A DNA stretch of 64,000 nt, taken from assembly GCF_028994805.1 (NCBI RefSeq), contig NZ_JAJQQP010000001.1, forward strand, positions 124,001 through 188,000. Reading direction: 5' to 3'. The stretch is from Promicromonospora iranensis (GTDB lineage: Bacteria > Actinomycetota > Actinomycetes > Actinomycetales > Cellulomonadaceae). Under the pieces are notes generated by a model. The model ran no database searches. It had not been told where the DNA came from and worked only from the letters and a program-made list of their open reading frames with translations. Of this stretch, positions 50,447 through 59,341 are shown one piece after another. Numbering within the stretch: the first letter of the stretch is position 1; the number at the start of each line of letters is the position of its first letter. The position numbers and the translations under genes were made by a program.

Positions 50447-52066
50447 TCACGTACTCAGCCGCCCGAGAATCCTGGCATCGTCCAGCCACGGCGGGGTCTC
50501 GTCCCGGACGAGGTCGATCTCGACGAGCGTGACCCCGTGGCGGCTGATGGTCAGGTCGAGGTCGACCCGGCCGGCGTCCGCCGTCGGGACGACGGGGAGC
50601 GAGTACGCGCGGCGGGCGGGCTCGCTCGCCTCGCGCAGCACATCGAGCTGTCTGCCCGACGGCGACGCGGGCCGCCCCATGGCTCCCCACGCCGCCCACG
50701 CGTTGCCCGCGGACTCGTCGACGTCGTGCCGGAGGACAAAAGCCCGCGCTCCGCTGGTCGAGTTGGTCGCGACCTGGCCGAGGGTCTCGGCCGGCTCGGC
50801 CGGCTCGGCCGGCTCGGCCGGCTCGGCCGGCTCGGCCGCCGAGGTGACCGGGAGACTCAGGTGCAGCTCGTGCCGCTCCGGTTCGGGTGCGGTGTCGGTG
50901 CCGCTCACCGGCTGCCAGGCGAGCACGGTGACCCTGCCCGTGGCGGGGTCCCTGGTCACGAGGTGGTCGGTGCCGCGGGCGAGGACGTCCTGTCCCATGC
51001 GCGCCATGAACGCGTACAGGTGGTACGTCGGCTTCTTCACCTGGCGGTGCGTGAGCATGCCGAACCCGCCGTGGAAGAACGCCGCGGGCACCCCGACCTC
51101 CTCGAAGACGTCGCAGAACGTCCAGTACGAGAACGAGTCCACGAGCTCGCCGCCGGCGGCGAGGACCGGCGCCAGGTAGGCCGCGTTGTAGGCGGTGTCG
51201 TGGATCGGGTTGTCCGGCCGGTAGCTCGTGTTGAACTCGGAGACGTGCAGCGGCAGCGCCGCCAGCGGCGTACCGGCGAGCAGCTTGCGGGGTGCCGCGA
51301 ACTGGTCGAGCAGGCTCTCCGGGGACCGGAGCGTCTGGTACACGCCGAACGGCACGTGCTGCGCGGGGCCGGAGGTGTACGCGTGCACGGACGTGAAGTC
51401 GATCGGCACGTCGCGGGACGTGACGAACTCGGCGAACGGCTCCCACCACTCGTCAGCGCCGGGCGAGAGGACGGGACCACCCACCTGCAGCGACGGGTCC
51501 ACGTCCTTGACGGCGGCCGCGGTCACCTCGTAGAGGCGGAAGTAGGCGGCCTGGTCGGCGTCCTTCCAGAAGTTGACCAGGTTGGGCTCGTTCCACACCT
51601 CGACCGGCCAGGTGCGGACCTCCTCCAGCCCGTACCGGTCGACCAGGTGTCGCAGGACCGCCCGCACGAGCGCCGCCCACTCGCGGTGGTCACGCGGCGG
51701 TGTGATGTTGCCCTTCCACCAGAAGACGGTGTCGGGGCCGGAGGCGAGCGCCTCCGGCATGAACCCGAGCTCCAGGAACGGCTTGATCCCGAGGCTCAGG
51801 TAGGTGTCGACCACCTGGTCGACGTAGGTGAACGCGTACCGGGTCCCGGAGTACCCGGCCTGGTCGTACGGCCGGTGCACCCCGACGTCGTCGGACAGCA
51901 GACCGTGGCCCCGGATGTACCGGAACCCGATGTCCTGCTGCACCAGGGCCAGGGACTCCTGGTAGTCCTGGCGGAGCGCCAGGTTCATGCGGCTGGTGCC
52001 GACGCAGGACCGCCAGGCGTCGCCCAGGACACCTGAGGGTTCGGCCGGGACGACGATGCGGGACAC
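50447..52066 (-). CDS. GH39-family glycosidase (beta-xylosidase-like)
   Basis: 539-residue intracellular glycoside hydrolase without a signal peptide. The TIM barrel carries VEVWNEPNL with Glu160 as acid/base and HVSEFNTSY with Glu277 as nucleophile, the spacing of GH39 beta-xylosidases (160/277-278). IGFRYIRGHGLLSDDVGVHR near 46-65 is another family hallmark. The beta domain near the C-terminus contains an AEP repeat (six 9-base units) that looks like a slippage-prone linker. It follows the LplABC importer genes in the same orientation, past a long hairpin, and probably cleaves the imported oligosaccharide. Xylose versus another sugar is not decided. Confidence 0.88.
   Translation of the reverse strand: MSRIVVPAEPSGVLGDAWRSCVGTSRMNLALRQDYQESLALVQQDIGFRYIRGHGLLSDDVGVHRPYDQAGYSGTRYAFTYVDQVVDTYLSLGIKPFLELGFMPEALASGPDTVFWWKGNITPPRDHREWAALVRAVLRHLVDRYGLEEVRTWPVEVWNEPNLVNFWKDADQAAYFRLYEVTAAAVKDVDPSLQVGGPVLSPGADEWWEPFAEFVTSRDVPIDFTSVHAYTSGPAQHVPFGVYQTLRSPESLLDQFAAPRKLLAGTPLAALPLHVSEFNTSYRPDNPIHDTAYNAAYLAPVLAAGGELVDSFSYWTFCDVFEEVGVPAAFFHGGFGMLTHRQVKKPTYHLYAFMARMGQDVLARGTDHLVTRDPATGRVTVLAWQPVSGTDTAPEPERHELHLSLPVTSAAEPAEPAEPAEPAEPAETLGQVATNSTSGARAFVLRHDVDESAGNAWAAWGAMGRPASPSGRQLDVLREASEPARRAYSLPVVPTADAGRVDLDLTISRHGVTLVEIDLVRDETPPWLDDARILGRLST
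50786..50839. repeat. Six tandem 9-base units inside the GH39 gene
   Basis: CTCGGCCGG is repeated five times exactly, with a sixth unit differing in its last base. The repeats encode an Ala-Glu-Pro run. As the unit is a multiple of three, copy-number changes would keep the frame. Confidence 0.8.
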
Positions 52067-52105
52067 AGGGCTCCTCGAAGGTTGGTGCGTGCGACAGGCT
52101 GGGCC

Positions 52106-52168
52106 CGTTGAGTGCGGGATATTTGTCCTTCAGAAGCGTTCCGAAGGGCAAATATCCCGCACTCAACG
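52106..52168. terminator. Long hairpin, family A, between the LplA-type gene and GH39
   Basis: The arms 52106-52125 and 52149-52168 pair perfectly over 20 bases (core TTGAGTGCGGGATATTTG). They continue through a G-U pair into an inner CCTTC/GAAGG stem. It lies 26 bases past the lipoprotein stop. Confidence 0.65.
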
Positions 52169-52194
52169 CCGGGCTCAGGGCCGGTCAGGCGGGG

Positions 52195-53853
52195 TTACTC
52201 GGTGACGCCTGCTGCGGAGTTCGCGCGGTCGACGTACTCCTGCATCCCTGAGCCCTCGAGCTCGGCGACGTAGGCGTCCCACTCGTCCAGCGGACGCTGA
52301 CCCAGGATGAACTGGGCCGTGGCCTGGAAGACCATGTCCTGCAGCGTCGTCTGCTGGAGCCCTGCCTGCTCCTGCTCCATCTCGTCGTAGGCGACGGCCG
52401 GCGGGATGTCCAGCTCCTCCTTGACCGCGTTCATGTCCTGGATGTACTCGATCGCCTCCTCGCTGCGCATCGACAGGTCCAGATCCTGGGTCGAGCCGTG
52501 GGCCAGGGAGAAGACGCCGTTGTAGTAGCCGAAGTCGGCGTTGAGCAGCTGGGGCGCACCGGTGTTCAGGGCGCCCCACTCGATGTCCTCCTTGAGGACG
52601 CGCTTGTCGCCCTCCCACTCGAACGTCTCGCCCTCGACGCCCCACTTGGCGAACTCGAGGCCCTCGTCGGAGTAGTACAGCCAGTCGACGAACTGCAGCA
52701 TCGCCAGGAAGTCCTCCTGCTCGGCGGCACCGGCGGCGAACATCAGACCGGACTCGCGGCGCGTGCCACCGGCGATGTTGTCGCCGGCCGGACCGCCGGG
52801 AACCGTGATCATCTCGATCTCGGAGTCCTCGTCACCGATCTCCTCGAAGGCGCTCCGGTACTCCAGGATGACCTGGTCGTTGGTACCGATCGCGGCGGCC
52901 TGGCCCGAGGCGAACTTCTGCTGGGCCTGCTCGTCCTCCTGGGTGAGCGCCTCCGGGTCGAGCAGCCCGTCCTCGACCAGACCGGCGAAGTACTCCACGA
53001 GGGTCCGGTACTCCTCCGAGGCACCGGCGTACACGTAGGTGCCTTCGTCCTGGTTCCACTGCAGGCCCAGGCCGTAGCCCCAGCCCGCCACCGTGCCGAA
53101 GTTCGGCGCGGCCGCGGAGATCGTGGCCTCGACCGGTCCGTTGATCGACCAGCGGTCGGTCATCGGGTACTGCAGGTCCGGGTTCTCCTCCTTGATCACC
53201 TGGAGCTGTTCCGCGTACTCGTCCCAGGTCGCCGGGTGCTCCAGGCCTGCCTTTTCCCAGAGGTCCTTGCGGATGGCGACCGTGTAGGTGCCAGGGATGA
53301 CGATCTCGTGGATCCCCGGGATCATGTAGTACTTGCCGTCCTCCTGCTTCTGGGCGTCGATCTCCTCCTGCAGGTCCCACGCCTCGACCTTCTCCTGGAA
53401 GTTCGGCATGTACTGCACGTAGTCGGAGATCGGCAGCAGGGCGCCACCGCTCACGAACGGCGCCTCGTCCCCGGGGTAGGTGACGGGCATGATGTCCGGT
53501 GCGTCACCGGAGCTGATCAGGACCGACCGGCGCTGGGCCATATCCTCCAGCGGCACGTTCTCGTAGTCGAACGTGACGTTCTGGTCCTGCTCCAGGTGCT
53601 GGATGATCGACCAGTCGTCCTTGAACGGATAGTTCGGGTGGTCGCGGTACAGCAGGCCGAAGCTGACCGGCTCGGTCGCCTTGAACGTGGTGCCGGCTTC
53701 GAAGTCCTCCATGTAGCCGACCTGCGTCGCCGTGTCGATGGCGCCGTCCTCGCCGCCGTCGTCACCGTCGCTGCCGACCGAGCACGCGGTGAGCGTGACG
53801 GCCAGGACCGATGCGGTGATGCCCGCGGCGGTCCTTCTGCGGGTGATCCTCAT
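52195..53853 (-). CDS. Oligosaccharide-binding lipoprotein, LplA/YtcQ type
   Basis: 552-residue extracellular binding protein with signal peptide and lipobox VTLTACSVG. The family features are LLYRDHPNYPFKDDWSIIQHLEQDQNVTF, DIMPVTYPGDEAPFVSGGALLPISDYV and YYMIPGIHEIVIPGTYTVAIRKDLWEKAG. LplA-like proteins are large and serve importers of complex, often uronate-containing oligosaccharides. GGAGGAG precedes the ATG. It stands downstream of the two permease genes with an 85-base gap. Confidence 0.88.
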   Translation of the reverse strand: MRITRRRTAAGITASVLAVTLTACSVGSDGDDGGEDGAIDTATQVGYMEDFEAGTTFKATEPVSFGLLYRDHPNYPFKDDWSIIQHLEQDQNVTFDYENVPLEDMAQRRSVLISSGDAPDIMPVTYPGDEAPFVSGGALLPISDYVQYMPNFQEKVEAWDLQEEIDAQKQEDGKYYMIPGIHEIVIPGTYTVAIRKDLWEKAGLEHPATWDEYAEQLQVIKEENPDLQYPMTDRWSINGPVEATISAAAPNFGTVAGWGYGLGLQWNQDEGTYVYAGASEEYRTLVEYFAGLVEDGLLDPEALTQEDEQAQQKFASGQAAAIGTNDQVILEYRSAFEEIGDEDSEIEMITVPGGPAGDNIAGGTRRESGLMFAAGAAEQEDFLAMLQFVDWLYYSDEGLEFAKWGVEGETFEWEGDKRVLKEDIEWGALNTGAPQLLNADFGYYNGVFSLAHGSTQDLDLSMRSEEAIEYIQDMNAVKEELDIPPAVAYDEMEQEQAGLQQTTLQDMVFQATAQFILGQRPLDEWDAYVAELEGSGMQEYVDRANSAAGVTE

Positions 53854-53938
53854 GATTCTCCTCCAGTTGTGAACGTCGTTGTTCGCGACGGTCAGATGGG
53901 CTGGTTCAGCTGTGGGGTACCGGCGGGACGGCGGGGCG

Positions 53939-54862
53939 TCAGCCCTTGACCGAGCCGAGCATCACGCCGGAGACGAAGTACTTCTGGACGAACGGGTAGA
54001 CGCACACGATCGGGATCACCGTCAGCAGCATGGTCACGGCCTGGAGGTTGGCACCGATCTGTACCTCCTCCATGCCTGCCTCCCGGCCCGCGCCGGTCGC
54101 ACCGGCCAGCAGGTTGCGCAGGTAGAGCGTCACCGGCTGGAGCTCGGGGTCGCTCAGATAGAGCATCGCCGGGAACCAGGAGTTCCAGAACGCGACGGCG
54201 TAGAAGAGGATCATGGTCGCCACGACCGCCTTGGACAGCGGCAGCACGATCCGGAAGAAGATCCCGTAGACGGTCATGCCGTCGATCGCCGCGGCCTCTT
54301 CGAGGTCGTTCGGGAAGTTCTCGAAGAACGCCTTCATGACGAGCAGGTTGAACGCGCTGATGGCGTTCGGGATGATGATCGCCCAGACCGTGTTCTTGAA
54401 CCCGAGGCCGGAGATCAGCAGGTAGTTCGGCACGAGACCACCGTTGAAGAACATGGTCACCACGACCATGCCGATGAAGAACGACCGCCCCTTGAGGTGC
54501 TTCTTCGCCAGCGCGTAGGCCATCGTGGTGGTGAGAGCCATGGCGATGGCGGTCCCGCCGACCGTGTGGACGATCGTGTTCCCGTAGCCCGTCCAGAACC
54601 GGTCCTGGGTCAGCACCTCCATCAGCGTGGTGGTGTTGAAGCCCCGGGGCCACAGGTTCACCTGGCCGGCGACGATGTAGCCGTGCGAGCTGAACGCCTT
54701 GGCGATCAGGTTCACGAACGGGTACAGCGTGACGCCGCAGACGATCACCAGCACGGTGGCGTTGACGACGCGGAACACCGTGTAGGAGCGGGAGTCCTTG
54801 ACCGTCTTCGGGACCTGCCGGACCCGGGTGATGTCCGGGACGTTCTGATCCGTGGTCACCAT
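53939..54862 (-). CDS. ABC oligosaccharide importer permease, LplC type
   Basis: 307 residues, six membrane segments. The EAA loop is NDLEEAAAIDGMTVYGIFFRIVLPLSKA, near 185-212, and the end YFVSGVMLGSVKG is typical of LplC/YtcP. Its start overlaps the stop of the LplB-type gene by 7 bases. There is no ATPase gene in the operon, so a shared MsiK-like ATPase is expected. Confidence 0.9.
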   Translation of the reverse strand: MVTTDQNVPDITRVRQVPKTVKDSRSYTVFRVVNATVLVIVCGVTLYPFVNLIAKAFSSHGYIVAGQVNLWPRGFNTTTLMEVLTQDRFWTGYGNTIVHTVGGTAIAMALTTTMAYALAKKHLKGRSFFIGMVVVTMFFNGGLVPNYLLISGLGFKNTVWAIIIPNAISAFNLLVMKAFFENFPNDLEEAAAIDGMTVYGIFFRIVLPLSKAVVATMILFYAVAFWNSWFPAMLYLSDPELQPVTLYLRNLLAGATGAGREAGMEEVQIGANLQAVTMLLTVIPIVCVYPFVQKYFVSGVMLGSVKG

Positions 54863-55869
54863 AGGGAAGCTCCAACCGTGCGCTTGGCGATCGCGTTCGC
54901 TGAGAGGACAAGGGTCAGACCGATGAGCGCCTCGAACAGGCCGATCGCGGCACCGTAGGAGAAGCTGCCGCTGTTCAGTGCGACGCGGTAGATGTAGGTC
55001 GCGATGACGTCACCCGACGCGTACGTCAGCGGGTTGTACAGCAGCAGCACCTTCTCGAACCCGACGGCCATGAACGTGCCGATGTTCAGGATCAGGAGCA
55101 CGACGATCGTCGGGCGGATGCCCGGCAGCGTGATGTGCCAGGTCTGCTGCCACCGGTTGGCGCCGTCGATCCGTGCGGCCTCGTAGAGCTGGTCGTCGAT
55201 GGTGGTCAGCGCGGCCAGGTAGAGGATGGTGCCGAACCCGACGACCTGCCAGATCTCCGACGTCACGTAGATCGTCCGGAACCAGTCGTCCCGCTGCATG
55301 AACGAGACGGGGTCGGCTCCGACGGCGGTGATGACCTGGTTGACGGTGCCGTTGAGCGCCGTGAGCTGGTAGACGAAGCCGGCCACGATCACGATGGACA
55401 TGAAGTGCGGCAGATAGGTGATCGTCTGCGCGATCTTCTTGAACCGCCGGGACCGCAGCTCGTTGAGCATCAGGGCCAGCACGATGGGCAGCGGGAAGAC
55501 GACGACCAGGGTGAGCGTGCCCAGGACGATGGTGTTGAGGAAGACGTCCCAGAACTTAGGGTCCGAGATGAACATCTCGATGTAGTAGAAGCCGACCCAC
55601 TCGTCGCCGAACATCGAGCTGCCCGGCCGGAACCGTCGGAACGCGACGATGTTCCCGGCCATCGGCACGTACCTGAAGATGATCAGATAGGCGACGGGCA
55701 GGATCAGGAACGTGTAGAGCCGCCAGTCCCTGCGCAGTGCGCGCGCCCATGTGTAGGTGTTCCGCAGCTGCTGGGGCGGCGGACCGTCCGCGCTCACGTC
55801 GTCCGCCCCACCCGGCGGTGTCCCAGCCGTCTGCGGCACGGTGTCGACCGTCCCGGTGCCTCGTGCCAT
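54856..55869 (-). CDS. ABC oligosaccharide importer permease, LplB type
   Basis: 337 residues. A hydrophilic N-terminus of about 45 residues, then six membrane segments (YTFLILPVAYLIIFRYVPMAG) and the EAA loop DDQLYEAARIDGANRWQQTWHITLPGI near 240-265. The MAGNIVAFRRF segment is a LplB/YteP hallmark. The ATG at 55869 has CCGGAGGA upstream; the earlier in-frame start lacks a site. First gene of the operon, with a LacI-type operator about 70 bases upstream. Confidence 0.9.
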   Translation of the reverse strand: MARGTGTVDTVPQTAGTPPGGADDVSADGPPPQQLRNTYTWARALRRDWRLYTFLILPVAYLIIFRYVPMAGNIVAFRRFRPGSSMFGDEWVGFYYIEMFISDPKFWDVFLNTIVLGTLTLVVVFPLPIVLALMLNELRSRRFKKIAQTITYLPHFMSIVIVAGFVYQLTALNGTVNQVITAVGADPVSFMQRDDWFRTIYVTSEIWQVVGFGTILYLAALTTIDDQLYEAARIDGANRWQQTWHITLPGIRPTIVVLLILNIGTFMAVGFEKVLLLYNPLTYASGDVIATYIYRVALNSGSFSYGAAIGLFEALIGLTLVLSANAIAKRTVGASLW

Positions 55870-55938
55870 CGCTGTCCTCCGGCCACGACGTCGTGCCCCG
55901 GACCCGTCGCTGGACCCGGTCCACATCGTCGTGGAACG

Positions 55939-55972
55939 TTTTCGAAAACTATCGGCTCGATTGCCGATAGTT
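55939..55972. promoter_or_regulatory. Operator region before the LplB-type operon
   Basis: The palindrome TTTTCGAAAA (55939-55948) runs directly into an inverted repeat, AACTATCGGC (55947-55956) and GCCGATAGTT (55963-55972). The TTTCGAAA core recurs beside the divergent LacI gene at 56125, so both genes are probably bound by that repressor. Confidence 0.55.
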
Positions 55973-56124
55973 TGGTTTCTCGGACAGTAGGGTGACTCCG
56001 CTCACACAGTCAAGCCATGGTCACCCCGTACCAGGTCACGATTCGATGTCGCCCGGTCTCCGCCAAACCGGGCGCTTCTGCGGTGTACCGTCAGACGTAA
56101 CGGGCCGAAAGTTGCGGCGACAGG

Positions 56125-56132
56125 TTTCGAAA
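56125..56132. promoter_or_regulatory. Second TTTCGAAA site, before the LacI gene
   Basis: TTTCGAAA within GGTTTCGAAAAGG lies 17 bases before the ATG at 56150, a position suited to autoregulation. The rest of the 280-base divergent gap shows no other clear site. Confidence 0.4.
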
Positions 56133-56149
56133 AGGTGGTAGCGACCGGT

Positions 56150-57196
56150 ATGGCTGAGCTCAGCACTGGAACGGGTGGACGGGCCCCCGTGGCGCCGACA
56201 CCGACGATCGCCACGATCGCGCGCGAGGTCGGCGTCTCGGTACCGACGGTGTCGAAGGTGCTGAACGGCCGGGCCGACGTCGCCCCCGCCACCCGCGACC
56301 GCGTCGAGGCCGCCCTGGAGAAGCACCAGTACCGCCGTCGCCGTCCGGCGACCGCGCCACCGGGCACCGGGCTGATCGATCTGGTGTTCCACCGGCTCGG
56401 CTCGGCCTGGTCGATGGAGATCATCCGCGGCGTCGAGCGGGCCGCGGCCGCACACCGCACGAGCGTGATCCTGTCCGAGCTGGGTGGTGAGCACCGGCCG
56501 CCGCAGACCTGGCTCGACACGACGATGTCACGGCCACCGCTCGGCGTGCTGCTCGTCGCCGCGAACCTCACCGACGCCCAGCACCAGCAGCTCGACCGGC
56601 GCAGCATCCCCTACGTGGTGATCGACACCGACGGCGAGCCCCCTGCCGACGTCGCCTCGGTGGGCTCCGACAACTGGAACGGCGGGCTGCAGGCCACTCG
56701 CCACCTGCTGGCACTGGGGCACCGCCGGATCGCGATGATCACCGGGCCGTGGGACATGCTGTGCAGCCGCGCGCGCGTCGACGGGTTCCGCTCGGCACAC
56801 GACGAGGCCGGCGCCGTCGTCGACCCGGAGCTGGTGCGCGAGGGCAACTTCTACACCGAGGCCGGCTTCGACCGGGGCATGGAGCTGCTGAGCCTGCCGG
56901 ACCGCCCGACGGCGGTGTTCGCCGGTTCCGACATGCAGGCCCTCGGACTGCTCCGCGCCGCCCACCAGCTCGGCCTGCGCGTGCCGGAGGACCTGTCGGT
57001 GGTGGGCTACGACGACCTGCCGCTGGCCTCCTGGGTGGGCCCGCCGCTGACGACCGTGCGGCAGCCGCTCGCCGAGATGGGAGCGGCCGCCACGCAGATC
57101 CTGCTCGACATCGCACGGGGGCGGCCACCGAAGGTCAGCCGTCTCAACCTCTCGACCGAGCTGGTGGTCAGGGACTCGACGGCACCACCGAGCTGA
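56150..57196 (+). CDS. LacI-family regulator of the LplABC/GH39 locus
   Basis: 348-residue repressor. The helix-turn-helix is at about 20-70 (PTIATIAREVGVSVPTVSKVLNGRADV), with a typical hinge and a periplasmic-binding-type sensor domain (VASVGSDNWNGGLQATRHLLALGHRRIAMITGP). The recognition helix VPTVSKVLNG differs from the other two LacI proteins here, in line with its different TTTCGAAA sites. The ATG at 56150 is taken; a GTG at 56135 is possible. Divergent from the importer operon. Confidence 0.88.
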   Translation: MAELSTGTGGRAPVAPTPTIATIAREVGVSVPTVSKVLNGRADVAPATRDRVEAALEKHQYRRRRPATAPPGTGLIDLVFHRLGSAWSMEIIRGVERAAAAHRTSVILSELGGEHRPPQTWLDTTMSRPPLGVLLVAANLTDAQHQQLDRRSIPYVVIDTDGEPPADVASVGSDNWNGGLQATRHLLALGHRRIAMITGPWDMLCSRARVDGFRSAHDEAGAVVDPELVREGNFYTEAGFDRGMELLSLPDRPTAVFAGSDMQALGLLRAAHQLGLRVPEDLSVVGYDDLPLASWVGPPLTTVRQPLAEMGAAATQILLDIARGRPPKVSRLNLSTELVVRDSTAPPS

Positions 57197-57215
57197 GCCC
57201 GCGCCGTCGGGTCGC

Positions 57216-58211
57216 TCAGACCGAGCGCGCGTGCGCCGCGAGCCGGTCGAACGCCGCGTCCAGCTCGGCGTCCACCACCTGCGCCTCGGGGTGGGCGTCG
57301 AACCACGACATCTGCTCCGCCGCGCCGACGTCGTAGGTGATGGTGGTGCCGAACTCGGGCACCAGCGCCCGCACCTTCGAGATGTCGAAGACCATCGAGT
57401 GCGCCTTGTCCCCCACCAGCCCCGGCCCGATCTCGGGAAGCACCCGGGCGACCGTCTCGGACGCGACGTGCACCAGGTCGGGGTTCGGCACGCCCGCCGC
57501 GTCGGCCAGCCAGGTGTAGATCTGGTCCCAGGTGGGGGCGTGCGTCCCGGTGATGTGGAAGGTGTCCCCGACGGCGAGCGGGTGGCCGAGCAGGCCCACG
57601 AACCCGACCGCGAAGTCCTCGGTGTGCGTCAGCGTCCACAGCGACGTGCCGTCACCGTGGACGACCACCGGCTTGCCGGCGCGCAGGCGGGCGACGTCGG
57701 TCCACCCGCCCGACGTCGGCAGCAGCGTGCGGTCGTACGTGTGCGACGGTCGCACGATCGTCGCGGGGAACCCGTTGTCCCGGTACTCGCGGACCAGCAG
57801 GTCCTCGCACGCGATCTTGTCCCGCGAGTACTGCCAGAACGGGTTGCGCAGCGGCGTCGACTCCCGGACGGGCAGCCGCGACGGCGGCGTCTGGTACGCC
57901 GACGCCGACGAGATGAACACGTACTGCGCGGTCCGGCCCGCGAACTGCGCGACGTCGCGGGCCACGTGCTCCGGGCTGAACGCCCGGAACTGCGCGACGA
58001 CGTCGAACTCCCGTGAGCCCAGCGCCTCGGCGACCGCCCCGGCGTCGTTCGCGTCCGCGACAAGGGTCTCGACGTCCGCGGGGAGCGGACGGATCGAGGA
58101 CCGGCCTCTGTTGAGCACCGTCACCCGGTGCCCGAGCCGTGCGGCCCGGGCCACCGAGGCATGGCTGATGATTCCGCTTCCACCGATGAACAGGATGCTC
58201 TTGGACGACAT
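57216..58211 (-). CDS. NAD-dependent epimerase/dehydratase-family protein
   Basis: 331-residue extended SDR protein. The N-terminal Rossmann motif is FIGGSGIISHASVARAARLGHRVTVLNRG (a GGxGxxS variant), with SSASAYQTP and YSRDK as the catalytic Tyr-Lys region near 130. The C-terminal half resembles the sugar-nucleotide or isoflavone-reductase-like branch found next to sugar-acid genes. No substrate is assigned. GAGGA precedes the ATG. Downstream of kdgK with a 29-base gap, so probably in the same transcript. Confidence 0.8.
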   Translation of the reverse strand: MSSKSILFIGGSGIISHASVARAARLGHRVTVLNRGRSSIRPLPADVETLVADANDAGAVAEALGSREFDVVAQFRAFSPEHVARDVAQFAGRTAQYVFISSASAYQTPPSRLPVRESTPLRNPFWQYSRDKIACEDLLVREYRDNGFPATIVRPSHTYDRTLLPTSGGWTDVARLRAGKPVVVHGDGTSLWTLTHTEDFAVGFVGLLGHPLAVGDTFHITGTHAPTWDQIYTWLADAAGVPNPDLVHVASETVARVLPEIGPGLVGDKAHSMVFDISKVRALVPEFGTTITYDVGAAEQMSWFDAHPEAQVVDAELDAAFDRLAAHARSV

Positions 58212-58240
58212 GTCGCCAATCCTCGCACCCCAAGGCCAGG

Positions 58241-59341
58241 TCAGCGCTGTACGCGGGCACTTCCTCCGCCGGCCAGCTTGGCGACCTCGGCGAGCGTCAC
58301 CATGGTGGTGTCGCCCGGGGTCGTCATCGCGAGCGCACCGTGGGCGGCGCCGTACTCGACGGCCTCCTGGAGCGAGCCCAGCTCCATGAGCCCGTACGCC
58401 AGGCCCGAGGCGAACGAGTCGCCGCCACCGACGCGGTCGAAGATCTCCAGGTCGGCCCGGTGGGTGGCCTCGGCGAAGCCCTCCTTGCGCGACCAGGCGA
58501 CGGCACCCCAGTCGTTGCGCGACGCCGACCGCACCCCACGCAGCGTCGTCGCGATCACCTGGAAGTTCGGGTACGCCTCGGACGCGGTCTCGATCATGGC
58601 CCGGAACGCACCGGTGTCCAGGTCGGTGAGGTTCTCGTCGACGCCCTCGACCTCGAACCCGAGCGAGGCCGTGAAGTCCTCCTCGTTGCCGATCATCACG
58701 TCGACGTGCCGGGCCAGACGCCGGTTGACCTCCCGGGCGCGCTCCTCGCCGCCGATGCCCTTCCACAGCGAGGGCCGGTAGTTCAGGTCGTACGACACGA
58801 TGGTCCCGTGGCGGCGGGCGGCCGCCATCGCGGCCTCGGCGACGTCGGCGCTGCTCTCGGAGAGCGCGGCGAAGATCCCGCCCGTGTGCAGCCAGCGCAC
58901 GCCCCGGGAGAACAGCGCGTCCCAGTCGACGTCGTCGGGCTTCATCTGCGAGATGGCGGTGTTGCCGCGGTCGCTCACCCCGACGGCGCCGCGCGCCCCG
59001 AAGCCGCGCTCCGTGAAGTTGAGGCCGTTGCGCACCTGGCGGCCGATGCCGTCGTACGGAACCCACTGCACGTGCCGGGTATCGAGGCCGCCGGTGAGCA
59101 TGAAGTCCTCGACCAGCCGGCCGATCTCGTTGTCGGCGAGCGCCGTCACGATCGCGCCGCGCAGACCGAAGCAGCGGCGCAGACCGCGGGCGACGTTGTA
59201 CTCGCCGCCGCCCTCCCACACGTCGAAGTTGCGGGCGGTGCGCACGCGCCGGTTGCCCGGGTCGAGGCGAAGCATCACCTCGCCGAGGGCGACGACGTCG
59301 TACGCGCTCTCGGCGGCGGGGCGGACGGTGAGCGAGGTCAT
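58241..59341 (-). CDS. kdgK: 2-keto-3-deoxygluconate kinase (PfkB family)
   Basis: 366-residue sugar kinase that phosphorylates 2-keto-3-deoxygluconate (KDG), the meeting point of uronate and pectin breakdown. The N-terminal motif is ALGEVMLRLDPG with EGGGEYNVARGL, the sugar-binding glycines. The C-terminal DRVGGGDSFASGLAYGL has the catalytic Asp in GGGD near 310. The start overlaps the eda stop by 1 base (TGATG). Somewhat longer than average KdgK because of inserts in the middle. The role is supported by the directly linked aldolase gene. Confidence 0.9.
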   Translation of the reverse strand: MTSLTVRPAAESAYDVVALGEVMLRLDPGNRRVRTARNFDVWEGGGEYNVARGLRRCFGLRGAIVTALADNEIGRLVEDFMLTGGLDTRHVQWVPYDGIGRQVRNGLNFTERGFGARGAVGVSDRGNTAISQMKPDDVDWDALFSRGVRWLHTGGIFAALSESSADVAEAAMAAARRHGTIVSYDLNYRPSLWKGIGGEERAREVNRRLARHVDVMIGNEEDFTASLGFEVEGVDENLTDLDTGAFRAMIETASEAYPNFQVIATTLRGVRSASRNDWGAVAWSRKEGFAEATHRADLEIFDRVGGGDSFASGLAYGLMELGSLQEAVEYGAAHGALAMTTPGDTTMVTLAEVAKLAGGGSARVQR

